This document shows, piece after piece, positions 35,581 to 43,256 of a stretch of DNA of 57,091 nucleotides. A program made the position numbers and the translations under genes. Within the stretch, counting starts at the first letter, position 1. Every line of letters begins with the position of its first letter. The stretch covers positions 1 through 57,091 of the forward strand of contig JAFXIL010000048.1 in the NCBI GenBank assembly GCA_017563185.1, in the 5' to 3' direction. Source of the DNA: Kiritimatiellia bacterium. Lineage in GTDB: Bacteria > Verrucomicrobiota > Kiritimatiellia > RFP12 > UBA1067. A model generated the notes under the pieces. That model had not been told where the DNA came from, made no database searches, and saw only the letters and a program-made list of their open reading frames with translations.

Positions 35581-38025
35581 TCAAGCCTCCGGCCTGCCTT
35601 GCTGCTTGACTTTATCCCCGCATTGTTCACAGGGATATGACTTGGGGGCCCTGTAGCCGGGTTTGTCGACCGGACGCAGCGCCTCGAACTGGATGTAGAC
35701 CGAGTTCATGCGGATGTCCGTTACGCCTTCGGCGAGGCGGGCGGCCTCCTTCGGAAAGAGACGCACGAGGTGCGTGGCGTGGCCAGGCACCTCCGTCGAA
35801 TACCTGATGCCGTAGATGCCTTCGTCCTTCTGCCGCCAGAGGTCGCGCACGAGCCACTTCCCCTCGAGGCCGAGCGAATCGAAGTCGATGGCGATGCGCG
35901 TGTCGTCCTCCGCGGTGTTGAAGAGCGCGAAGACGAGCGAACCGTCGTGCATGGGTTTTGCCCACACCTGCGCGCGCGGTCCCTTCGCCACAAGTGCCGC
36001 CTGCGCGCCGAGCTCGTCCTGGTTCACCTCGATCACCTCGTCGTTCGTCAGGAGCGAACGCGTGAAGTCGTCGAGCTTCATCAGGTCGCAGCCGAGGAGG
36101 AGCGGCGAGCAGAGCATCGCCCACATCGAGACGTGTGTGTACTGCTCGTTGTGCGTAAAGGTACAGGCATGCGTCTTCGTCATGCCCACGGTGCCGATAC
36201 CGCCGATGCTGATCGGCCCCACCATGAGCATGTCGGGGTCGTTCCACGCGCCGGGACGGGCATACGGCCAAAGCGGAGCCTGTGCGTTGACGATCCTGGA
36301 CATCTGCAGGAAGCTGTCCCGGAAGTCGCCGCCCGTGCGCCAGCACTGCCCGCCAACGTTCTCGCCCCATGTGGACACATTCGCCAGTCCATACTGGCAA
36401 AGCGAGAACACGATGTCGCGTTTCTGCGCGGCAAGCGCCTCGCCCATCAGACGGAACGGCAGCGTCGCGGCCTCCAAGGACGAACCGCCGGCGACTCCCT
36501 TGTGGCTGTACATCCCATTGCGGAATCCCTTCCTGTTGTACGTGCAGAGATCGTACTTGAGGTAGTCGTAGCCCCAGTCGGCGTACGTCTTCGCGTCCTG
36601 CCATTCGTGACCCCAGCTGCCCGTGCACATGCCGCACGTGTAGGGCCCGGGCGAAGAATAGAGCCCGATCTTCAGTCCCTTCGCATGAACGTAGTCGGCG
36701 AGCCCCTTCATGTCGGGGAAGCGCGCGTTCGGGTTGATTGTCCCGTCCGGCTTGCGCTCTGCGCCCTGCAGCGTCGGGTCGTCCTTGAAGCGGTAGGGAT
36801 TGTTCTGCCAGAAGTCGTCGATGTTCACGTACGTCCAGCCGTGGTCGGCGAGGCCGCTCGACACCATAGCGTCGGCCGCGTCGCGGATGTTCTTCTCGGT
36901 GACCGCGAAGTTGAAGCAGTTCCAGGAGTTCCATCCCATCGGCGGAGTGAGGGCGATTCTGTCGCCGACGACGAGCTTCCATTTCCGGCTCGCGCGGCCG
37001 TGCGCGTTTTCCGCCGCGACGTCAAACTCGTACGTTCCCCGCTCCGCCACAGCCCCGCCGATGATTCCGCGCGCCTCGTCGAACGTCGCGCCTTTCGGCA
37101 GCCCTTTCACGGAGATGCGCATCGGACGCTCCCCCGTCACGGGAATCCGCCACAGGATTGGCCGTCCCGGACGCACCCCAAATATTCTCGCGCCGTTGAT
37201 GCGCGGCGTCTTCCCCTCAGGCGGCGTGAGGATGCCCAACTGAATCGGCACCTTGTTCTCGCCCCTCTCTGCGGAGAAGGCACCCGTACCGACATTCTCG
37301 TAGAACCTCTTCGCCACGCGGTCGTATACGCCGATCGCCCCGTCTTTCGCCCTGCGCACGGGAACGATGCGGCAGACGCATCTTCCGCCGCGGCGCACCT
37401 TCAGCTCGTAGAACCGCACGCTCGCGTGGTTGTTCCAACGCGTGAAGGCTCCATTCTCGAACACGAACGAGGCGAAGAGCACGAGATTGGTGGGCGGCGA
37501 AAAAGAGCTTGCACATTCCATCGTGCCCGCGCTCTTGCCGTTCACCGTACACGCGCGGCTACCGTAGTCGACGATGATGCGGTAAAGCGTACCCATAGTC
37601 GCCGAGCACATCTCCGCGCCGGACGTGGAAGATCCGCGGTCGAAGCGGAAGCGGCCAGTGTCCATCTTTCCGGCGGAAAAGGTATCCGCCGGACCGTCCA
37701 CGCGGTCGCACCACAGGAACTGGTTGCAGCCGAATCCGCGCGGGAGGAACTTGACCGTCATCTCCACAACGTCAGAATCCAACGGACGGAAGTCTGTCAC
37801 GATGCGTTGCCCCGACTGCAACGCGTTACCGCGTTTCTCCACGTTTGTATCGAGGTATTCAAGGTCCTGATACCCAGCCACGACGCCTTGGGCGTTTGTG
37901 ATGCACAGCTCGGCGAGGGCACTGCCCGTCCCCTCGGCCTGCGCGATGCCGAACGCCATGGCTGCAATGACCGTTGCAATTGCCTTCGCCTTTAATGGCA
38001 TGTATAGTACTTTTCCCGTTGTCAT
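35581..38025 (-). CDS. Exported GH27 alpha-galactosidase with LamG-like and Ig-like domains
   Basis: 814 residues. After a signal peptide (about 1-30) comes a LamG-like module from VAGYQDLEYLDT (about 49-250), an Ig-like putative domain (about 278-355), and the GH27 TIM barrel starting PPMGWNSWN (361). The nucleophile is D492 (YLKYDLC) and the acid/base D598 (WNDPDML). It should release terminal alpha-galactose, for example from galactomannan or raffinose-type oligosaccharides. AGGGAAG before ATG 38025 (an in-frame ATG at 38001 is possible). It follows the six-hairpin glycosidase by 16 bp in one operon. Confidence 0.9.
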   Translation of the reverse strand: MTTGKVLYMPLKAKAIATVIAAMAFGIAQAEGTGSALAELCITNAQGVVAGYQDLEYLDTNVEKRGNALQSGQRIVTDFRPLDSDVVEMTVKFLPRGFGCNQFLWCDRVDGPADTFSAGKMDTGRFRFDRGSSTSGAEMCSATMGTLYRIIVDYGSRACTVNGKSAGTMECASSFSPPTNLVLFASFVFENGAFTRWNNHASVRFYELKVRRGGRCVCRIVPVRRAKDGAIGVYDRVAKRFYENVGTGAFSAERGENKVPIQLGILTPPEGKTPRINGARIFGVRPGRPILWRIPVTGERPMRISVKGLPKGATFDEARGIIGGAVAERGTYEFDVAAENAHGRASRKWKLVVGDRIALTPPMGWNSWNCFNFAVTEKNIRDAADAMVSSGLADHGWTYVNIDDFWQNNPYRFKDDPTLQGAERKPDGTINPNARFPDMKGLADYVHAKGLKIGLYSSPGPYTCGMCTGSWGHEWQDAKTYADWGYDYLKYDLCTYNRKGFRNGMYSHKGVAGGSSLEAATLPFRLMGEALAAQKRDIVFSLCQYGLANVSTWGENVGGQCWRTGGDFRDSFLQMSRIVNAQAPLWPYARPGAWNDPDMLMVGPISIGGIGTVGMTKTHACTFTHNEQYTHVSMWAMLCSPLLLGCDLMKLDDFTRSLLTNDEVIEVNQDELGAQAALVAKGPRAQVWAKPMHDGSLVFALFNTAEDDTRIAIDFDSLGLEGKWLVRDLWRQKDEGIYGIRYSTEVPGHATHLVRLFPKEAARLAEGVTDIRMNSVYIQFEALRPVDKPGYRAPKSYPCEQCGDKVKQQGRPEA

Positions 38026-38041
38026 GATTTTCTTCCCTATC

Positions 38042-40129
38042 TTATTCTAGAACCACAACTTCGGATTTGTCCAGCGCTGCCTCGCGGCGCGAACCGTCGG
38101 GCAGAACGAGCTTGATCCTACGTGCGGGATCGATGCGGCGCGGGCGCAGAACGAGCTTCTCGGCCCTGCCGCCCTTCATCGCGAACTCAACCTCGTAGCC
38201 GTTCTCCGCAGGGAGCCGGAACGACCAGTCCTTCCAATCTGTCGGCACGCCCGCGCCGATGCGGCATTCGCCGTCCATCTCCGCAAGCAGCATCTGGTTC
38301 AGGGCGTAGAGGCAGTTGCCTGCGGCCGTCATGAACCATGGTTTGATCTGCACGTTCCCCGGCTCGTTGATTTCCCAGTATTCGCCGTAGCATCCAGCCG
38401 AGGCCGCCGCCTCCATGACGAGCGGATAGATCTTCTTGTACATCCCCGCCCGCTGTGCCGCCATCGCCATCGTGCCCGCATACCATGGACAGATCTTCTT
38501 CCCCATCGCATACATGTTTCCCGCCTTCGTGCCCTGTGCGAGGAAGAAATTGACAGCAGCCGTCTGCTCCGGATGCCCCTTCGGAAAGATCGGGAACGGG
38601 AAATAGCCCGCAAGCGTGCCCATGGAGACGGCATCGGGGTCGTTGGCAGTCGGCACGAAGCGCCCGTCCTTGACAGGAAGCGACTTCTCGAGTCTAGCCG
38701 CCTTCTCTCGCCAATCTGCCGCCTCTTTGGCATCGATGCCAAGCTGGTCCGCCACCGCTGCGCATATGCGGAACGTGTGGATGATGCCACACGTCGTCAT
38801 GCACGGACGCTCCTTCGCCGCGCCGAGGCGTTCAAGGTCAGTACAGATGCCGACGAACGACGAACCGTCGGCCGCGTCATAAACGTACTGCGCGCGATAG
38901 AAGCGCGCGCATTCGCGCATCACGGGGTACATCTTATCTCGCAGGAACTTGAGGTCGCCGATATATGACGCCGTGAGGTTGCACGTCTGGGCGATTGCGG
39001 ACATTTGGAAGATGTGGTCGAGCCAGTGTCCCGACGGCGCGCCCTCCCTAACGGTATCTTCCATGCACTCCCAATACCACCGCGCGCCGCGTCCCCCGCC
39101 GCCAACGCGCCTCTTGGCCTGCCCGAGCGTGTTGAAGCGGAAGTCCGCCACATGCCGTGCCTCTTCGAAATGGCCGGCGGAGAGCAGTCCCTGCACGCCG
39201 TAGAGCTCGTCGAATGCGAACGAGTTTCCGTTCCAGTGCGACGGGAAGATTCCCACCGGGAGGTTCCAGCGCGTGACGTTGCACTTGAGCTGGTACTCCG
39301 CCATCACGCGCATGCGCATCAGCTTCGCGTCGGGCAGCTGCACGGACGATGCGGCATAGTACCTGCGCCATGCGGACTCGTGGCGCTTCGCAAGGTCGGC
39401 ATACGTGCCGGCGTATGGTTTGTCGCCCTGCTTGTCGTACGAGATGAACGTCACGAACGCACCGTCCTCTTTTGCGTGGCGAATGGTGATGCGCGTTTTG
39501 TCGATGTTGCGTCCATACGCCGTGAAGGAATATGCACGGCCATCTGGCATCTCATCCCAGGGGCTCACGACAATGCGACCAGCCGCGTCCCTGTGCGGCG
39601 TATAGTCGAGGCCAACGGCAAGACGCTCTGGAGCGATGCCCGGGAAAGTCTGCCGAATGGCTATGACGTCTCGGCCTGATGCGACGAATGTTTCGACCAC
39701 GCGCGTGACGTCGCCGAATACGTTTGTGACGATTGATTTTGCCGTCAGCGGATCGAGCGTCTGTGTCCAGCGGTCGGGCTTCACGAGTGGTTTGCCGTCC
39801 ACCGATAGCGTGAGGCGGTAGCTGCCGTGCCCGTAGATGTTGTAGAGAAGCCGACGCCCGGCGATGAAGATGCCGGTTGAAATGTGGCAGCGGCGAGTCT
39901 GATCCGAAGGGAACGGCACGCCGCCTAGATGGTCGGCCGTCATGCAGAGACTCCCGTTGGAGAGCATCACGGGCACATACGAATCCGGCATGGACGAACC
40001 CTCCCCGCGCACAGTCCAGTCCTGGTCTCCGGCCCAGACCTTCATGATACCACACATCGCCACCAGCACGACAAGAAGAGCAGTGGCCCTACGCCCTCCG
40101 TTTATGGCCGAAGTTGCAAGTTTAATCAT
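38042..40129 (-). CDS. Exported six-hairpin (GH65/GH95-like) glycosidase
   Basis: 695 residues with a signal peptide (MIKLATSAINGGRRATALL). An N-terminal beta-sandwich is followed by an (alpha/alpha)6 barrel: GNSFAFDELYGVQGLLSAGH, SGHWLDHIFQMSAIAQ, MTTCGIIHTFRICAAVADQLG. This fold is shared by GH65, GH95 and related families; the exact family is uncertain. The start at 40129 was chosen since its first residues (MIKL, SAI) match the surface protein at 35452; ATG 40135 is an alternative two codons upstream. It is the first gene of the operon and has the operator at 40163-40248. Confidence 0.68.
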   Translation of the reverse strand: MIKLATSAINGGRRATALLVVLVAMCGIMKVWAGDQDWTVRGEGSSMPDSYVPVMLSNGSLCMTADHLGGVPFPSDQTRRCHISTGIFIAGRRLLYNIYGHGSYRLTLSVDGKPLVKPDRWTQTLDPLTAKSIVTNVFGDVTRVVETFVASGRDVIAIRQTFPGIAPERLAVGLDYTPHRDAAGRIVVSPWDEMPDGRAYSFTAYGRNIDKTRITIRHAKEDGAFVTFISYDKQGDKPYAGTYADLAKRHESAWRRYYAASSVQLPDAKLMRMRVMAEYQLKCNVTRWNLPVGIFPSHWNGNSFAFDELYGVQGLLSAGHFEEARHVADFRFNTLGQAKRRVGGGGRGARWYWECMEDTVREGAPSGHWLDHIFQMSAIAQTCNLTASYIGDLKFLRDKMYPVMRECARFYRAQYVYDAADGSSFVGICTDLERLGAAKERPCMTTCGIIHTFRICAAVADQLGIDAKEAADWREKAARLEKSLPVKDGRFVPTANDPDAVSMGTLAGYFPFPIFPKGHPEQTAAVNFFLAQGTKAGNMYAMGKKICPWYAGTMAMAAQRAGMYKKIYPLVMEAAASAGCYGEYWEINEPGNVQIKPWFMTAAGNCLYALNQMLLAEMDGECRIGAGVPTDWKDWSFRLPAENGYEVEFAMKGGRAEKLVLRPRRIDPARRIKLVLPDGSRREAALDKSEVVVLE

Positions 40130-40162
40130 CTTCATTGTTCCTTTTAACACTTGGTTTTTAAT

Positions 40163-40248
40163 ATTCTATCAAAAAAACGCATCGCGTTGTGCTATCTTTG
40201 CGCAGAAAAAAGCGTTACTTCTGCGCACATTAAATCAAGATGCGTAGC
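40163..40248 (-). promoter_or_regulatory. Promoter with putative XylR-type operator, copy B
   Basis: TGCGCA cores at 40222-40227 and 40199-40204 are 23 bp apart within a 12-bp direct repeat, followed by TGATAGAAT (TAGAAT at 40168-40163). Sequence and layout match copy A almost base for base, including the flanking ATCTTGATT. It controls the six-hairpin glycosidase and GH27 genes. Confidence 0.72.
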
Positions 40249-40283
40249 TTAAGGGGATAGTTCACTTCCCATACGAACAGAAC

Positions 40284-40311
40284 AAAACCCCTAGCGAGGG
40301 CTAGGGGTTTT
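40284..40311. terminator. Bidirectional hairpin terminator
   Basis: AAAACCCCTAGC, a 4-nt loop and GCTAGGGGTTTT form a perfect 12-bp stem with A and T tracts on the two sides. On the minus strand it follows the tRNA-like 3' end, so it is probably the original terminator of that tRNA gene. Confidence 0.85.
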
Positions 40312-40326
40312 GCATTGCTTTAATGG

Positions 40327-40352
40327 TGCGACTGACTGGGATCGAACCAAGA
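40327..40352 (-). other. tRNA 3'-end fragment, putative attL core
   Basis: The minus strand reads GGTTCGATCCC then AGTCAGTCGCACCA: a T-loop, an acceptor 3' strand (CAGTCGC), a discriminator A and CCA. No 5' part of a tRNA precedes it, and the expected T-stem partner is mismatched, as if the upstream half had been displaced. This is the pattern of a bacterial tRNA end left at one junction after integration into a tRNA gene. Confidence 0.65.
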
Positions 40353-40372
40353 AACGGGTTTTTATGGTGTGT

Positions 40373-40442
40373 TTTCGCTTGATTTTTCGCTTATTTCGCT
40401 TATTGCATTCTTTCATTGTATCATAATTTGTATCAGCGAAAA
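40373..40442. repeat. Putative integrase arm-type sites
   Basis: TTTCGCTT occurs three times (starts 40373, 40385, 40394) and a related inverted copy AGCGAAAA at 40435. They begin 20 bp from the tRNA-like core, the layout of arm-type sites in phage attachment regions. The stretch is AT-rich and has no gene. Confidence 0.5.
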
Positions 40443-40471
40443 CCGGCATCTATTCGGGGCGGGTTGCAGCT

Positions 40472-41866
40472 TCAAGTCGGCGGAACTGACTGCGAAGATC
40501 TTGGAAGAGTGTAAAACCTTCTAGCCCGGCGAAAGCCTTTCGACTCTGCCTCTGCGACGGTAACGCAAAAACAATCCCCTTCAGACGGAACGATCTTCGT
40601 GACGTCATACTGCTCGTCAAACGGCAAATGGAATATCCCGCTTGACTTGTTGCACTTGATGCGTGGAAACGATGCGACATCTTCGGGGAGACCTATGTTT
40701 TCATGGTATTGTACTCCAAGCGCAACGGCAAAATGACGCGCCATGTCCGACAGCCTAGTAGAGGTGATCAATACCGGCTTCAATCGGGCAGGCAAACGGC
40801 CGTTAGTCAACTCTATTCCATGTGCAAACGCATATTCAACGGTCGTGCCGAACAACTGCATGACATGTTTCTCGTGGATCAGTTTCTCCTTCGACCAATA
40901 TTTGCACTGGACAATGTGCGTCTCAGGACTGGACGACAGCGGATCGCTCCGGCATATCAGGTCGCGGCCCATGTCTGCGAGCTTCTTTTCCATGCCGATA
41001 TGCTCGACTTGGAAATCTTTACGCCTATAGCAGTGCCCTATATACAATTCGTAGTCACGTCCGATCTGCCACTTCGACTTGTTATGCGAGCCGATGTAGC
41101 GATCAAGCGCAAGCTGGCTTTTCTCCGTAGATGACAGTCTTGCGTATTCTTCATCGGAGAGCCAGTCCTTTTCGGTAGTCTTTTCAGGAACCGGAGATGT
41201 TGCGGCATTGGGTACTTCATCGTCTGCGTAGTCCAGAAGTCCAGGGAAAAGAGATTCGTAATAAAGGCATTTGTACATTGCCAAATACATCTCGCGCCTT
41301 CTTTCACGATTAGCCGAACGCAGGCTGGAAATATAATCGCGCACCGTCGAATAGCACGACCAATTCAATTCCGTATCATAGCGCAAATACTCATAATCGG
41401 TTATGGCCCGCGCAATCCAAGCCGGAGACGCACCTCTGATTGACATGATGAAGTCACGTACTTCTTTACGTTCGGTCTCAACTTTCTGCTCTCTATTCTT
41501 AATCTGTAATTCCTTATCTTTCACGGCGTCAGCAACTTTCTTATTGAACTTTTGCGAGACCTCGTTTTCGATTGCCGCCGCACGTAATGACCACTTGTAA
41601 TCTGCCTCTTTTATTGATTGTTCAGCCGTCTTCATCAAAGCTTCGGCCTTGCATTTCTTTTCCTCTATTTTAATCTGTTCTTTGCGCCGAACCCCTGGAA
41701 CACTAAAAAGGATCTTAATAGAAAACAAGAAAACGACAACAGATATCAAAAGTAGAATTGCCGCCAATCCGTCAATTCCATTGCCGGAATCCCTTGCAGC
41801 AAAGAACAGCGGCATGTATGCCGCTGCACAGGACAGGCGGAAAACACCATTTCTTCGCTCTGTCAT
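40472..41866 (-). CDS. Membrane-anchored Mrr-like restriction endonuclease-fold protein
   Basis: 464 residues. A transmembrane segment (about 33-54) is followed by a long coiled coil (about 62-138), a linker, and a PD-(D/E)xK domain of the Mrr type: E273 (GRDYELYIG), D302 (GRDLICRS) and Q320-C-K322 (IVQCKYW). Such proteins cut DNA, often modified or foreign. ATG 41866 is at the centre of a palindromic operator. The protein is leftward and divergent from the repressor, as is common for lysogenic-conversion or superinfection-exclusion genes, which is the likely role here. A host gene beside the prophage cannot be excluded. Confidence 0.75.
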   Translation of the reverse strand: MTERRNGVFRLSCAAAYMPLFFAARDSGNGIDGLAAILLLISVVVFLFSIKILFSVPGVRRKEQIKIEEKKCKAEALMKTAEQSIKEADYKWSLRAAAIENEVSQKFNKKVADAVKDKELQIKNREQKVETERKEVRDFIMSIRGASPAWIARAITDYEYLRYDTELNWSCYSTVRDYISSLRSANRERRREMYLAMYKCLYYESLFPGLLDYADDEVPNAATSPVPEKTTEKDWLSDEEYARLSSTEKSQLALDRYIGSHNKSKWQIGRDYELYIGHCYRRKDFQVEHIGMEKKLADMGRDLICRSDPLSSSPETHIVQCKYWSKEKLIHEKHVMQLFGTTVEYAFAHGIELTNGRLPARLKPVLITSTRLSDMARHFAVALGVQYHENIGLPEDVASFPRIKCNKSSGIFHLPFDEQYDVTKIVPSEGDCFCVTVAEAESKGFRRARRFYTLPRSSQSVPPT

Positions 41867-41873
41867 ACAGAGG
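41857..41873. promoter_or_regulatory. Palindromic operator, leftward copy
   Basis: On the minus strand, CCTCTGTATGACAGAGC contains a CTCTGT/ACAGAG dyad with a 3-nt centre. That centre is the start codon of the Mrr-like gene. A 17-bp identical copy in opposite orientation lies at 42328-42344, on the other side of the repressor gene. Confidence 0.65.
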
Positions 41874-41881
41874 CGACAAAT

Positions 41882-41910
41882 AGTTTACAACAAATGGTTA
41901 TGAAGGTCAA
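41882..41910 (-). promoter_or_regulatory. Leftward promoter for the Mrr-like gene
   Basis: TTGACC (41910-41905), 17 bp, TAAACT (41887-41882) on the minus strand. The message would start about 9 nt before ATG 41866 and has no Shine-Dalgarno. The operator at 41857-41873 covers the start. Confidence 0.6.
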
Positions 41911-41916
41911 TACCAA

Positions 41917-42291
41917 ATGCGAAAAATTCTAGAAAAAGTTAAATCGTGTCAAAACGGCATGAGCGTGTCGAGTTTTGCACGTTTTCTTGGATTGAATCAA
42001 CAGACTGTCTACTATTACCTCAACGGAGACAGAAAAATGTCTCTAGATTTTGTCTATACCATTTGCGAGAAATGTGGCGTTTCCGCCGATTGGCTTCTCG
42101 GCTTCTCCGACGAGCGCGCGCCCGGTGGTGCCTCCATGGCGCAGCCGAACGTCGATCCGCGCATTGCCGAACTGGAAGCGGAGAATGCCGCCCTGCGAGG
42201 CGAGGTAAAAGGCCTTAAATATGCGCTGGAAGCGGCCATGAGGGGGGCAAAAGCTGTCCCGGATTCCGTGCCCCATGGGCGCACTGCATGA
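41917..42291 (+). CDS. XRE-family HTH repressor-like protein
   Basis: 124 residues. The HTH lies at about 15-45 (SVSSFARFLGLNQQTVYYYLNGDRKM), followed by the common LDFVYTICEKCGVSADWLLG tail of phage repressors. Residues about 80-107 form a short coiled coil for dimerisation. Two identical palindromic operators flank the gene. It is probably the lysogeny repressor, although it lacks a peptidase domain. AAGG lies 11 nt before ATG 41917, a weak site. Confidence 0.82.
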   Translation: MRKILEKVKSCQNGMSVSSFARFLGLNQQTVYYYLNGDRKMSLDFVYTICEKCGVSADWLLGFSDERAPGGASMAQPNVDPRIAELEAENAALRGEVKGLKYALEAAMRGAKAVPDSVPHGRTA

Positions 42292-42327
42292 TTCGTCGCA
42301 TGGTAGGATCGCCATGAAAAAGCCTGT

Positions 42328-42344
42328 CCTCTGTATGACAGAGC
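42328..42344. promoter_or_regulatory. Palindromic operator, rightward copy
   Basis: CCTCTGTATGACAGAGC, identical to the inverted copy at 41857-41873, lies 41 nt upstream of the first rightward phage gene. Binding here would shut off the whole rightward operon. Confidence 0.65.
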
Positions 42345-42384
42345 AAGCACATGATAAGCAAAACATGCAGAAAGGTCAAGAGAA

Positions 42385-42588
42385 ATGAGCGAGAAGCTGA
42401 ATGTGATAAGGCGCAAGGAACCGTTTGCGATGATTACGCTGCGGGTGTTTGCGGGCGACAAGAAGAGGATCGAGCAGGTGGCCACGGCGAACGAGGCTAC
42501 CGTGACGGACGTAATCATCAGCGCGCTCGTGCAGACGGGCGTGATCCCGGAACGGGCGGGCGCGGCAGCGGCGAACCCCGCGCCGTGA
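42385..42588 (+). CDS. Small ribbon-helix-helix DNA-binding protein
   Basis: 67 residues. AMITLRVFAGDKKRIEQVATANEATVTDVIISAL fits the RHH (CopG/Arc) pattern. First gene of the rightward phage operon, so it may act as an early regulator. AGGTCAAGAG precedes ATG 42385. Confidence 0.7.
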   Translation: MSEKLNVIRRKEPFAMITLRVFAGDKKRIEQVATANEATVTDVIISALVQTGVIPERAGAAAANPAP

Positions 42589-42618
42589 ACGGCGCGAGGT
42601 GCAGGACAGGAGGGAAAG

Positions 42619-42849
42619 ATGAACGAGATTGACTGGTACAAGATGACCGAACGGCCGGATGAGCGCGAGCTTCGCCGGAAGATTCGCCGCGTGGCGATCG
42701 TGGAATGGATCGGGCTTGCCGTGCTGATTCCGCTTTCCATCTTTCTCTTCTGGCTGTTTCTCGCCGCCACGCCGACGCAGTCGAGCGCGATCAACGACCT
42801 GGACACGGCGGCTGAAGCCGCCCGCTCCAATACGGAGGACGCCCCGTGA
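42619..42849 (+). CDS. Small single-pass membrane protein
   Basis: 76 residues: a charged N-terminus, one transmembrane segment (IVEWIGLAVLIPLSIFLFW) and a short hydrophilic tail. Function unknown. AGGAGGGAAAG before ATG 42619 is a strong site. The C-terminal codons contain a GGCGGCT-GA-AGCCGCC palindrome. It overlaps the next gene by 4 nt. Confidence 0.6.
   Translation: MNEIDWYKMTERPDERELRRKIRRVAIVEWIGLAVLIPLSIFLFWLFLAATPTQSSAINDLDTAAEAARSNTEDAP
42807..42822. repeat. Short palindrome inside a phage coding frame
   Basis: GGCGGCT, two-nt loop, AGCCGCC. The same GGCT-GA-AGCC core recurs at 50387-50402, and similar 2-nt-loop palindromes occur at 43575-43586 and in the chromosomal part at 8251-8298. 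Confidence 0.5.
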
Positions 42850-43256
42850 CGACTAGCGAAGTCAAAACCGCGCTGGGCAAGGCGGCGAGGAGGTGCTGGC
42901 CGAACGTGACGAGGGCCAGCGACCTCCCCTTCCCGGAATACTGGAAAGGCGCGACGGAATGGCTGACGTTCCACGCGCCGCATGTCGGCGACGCGCTGAT
43001 GCGGAAGCTGATCGACGGTTTCGCGGTGTCGGCGAAGGAGGCGGAGGAACGGGGCGAGGCGCCGGTTCCTCCGAAGGTGCCGGAAAAGGTGAAGGAGATC
43101 TGGGCCATTGTGGCCGAACACAGTTCGGCCATCAGGGCTGACGAGGCCAAGACGGAAGAGAAGCGGGCGGCATGGGAACACGCGGCGGAGCGGGCGGCGG
43201 AGGTGAGGAGCCGATTCGCGCCAAGGGCGAACGCCGTGCAGGGGAGGCTGCTATGA
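42846..43256 (+). CDS. Phage protein of unknown function
   Basis: 136 residues beginning with GTG at 42846, which overlaps the previous stop (GTGA). Helix-rich, with a coiled-coil-like C-terminal half (EVKEIWAIVAEHSSAIRADEAKTEE-type composition) and a basic tail. No motif recognised. It overlaps the next start by 4 nt, so it is translationally coupled on both sides. Confidence 0.6.
   Translation: MTTSEVKTALGKAARRCWPNVTRASDLPFPEYWKGATEWLTFHAPHVGDALMRKLIDGFAVSAKEAEERGEAPVPPKVPEKVKEIWAIVAEHSSAIRADEAKTEEKRAAWEHAAERAAEVRSRFAPRANAVQGRLL

Noticed and set aside
35770-37995. Long plus-strand frame of 741 codons opposite the GH27 gene
   Set aside because: It is Arg/Val/His-rich with no family signature and is the antisense of a clear GH27 enzyme; a high-GC shadow frame.
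40327-40352. A complete tRNA gene
   Set aside because: Only the T-loop and acceptor 3' strand are present; no D-arm, anticodon arm or 5' acceptor strand can be found beside it.
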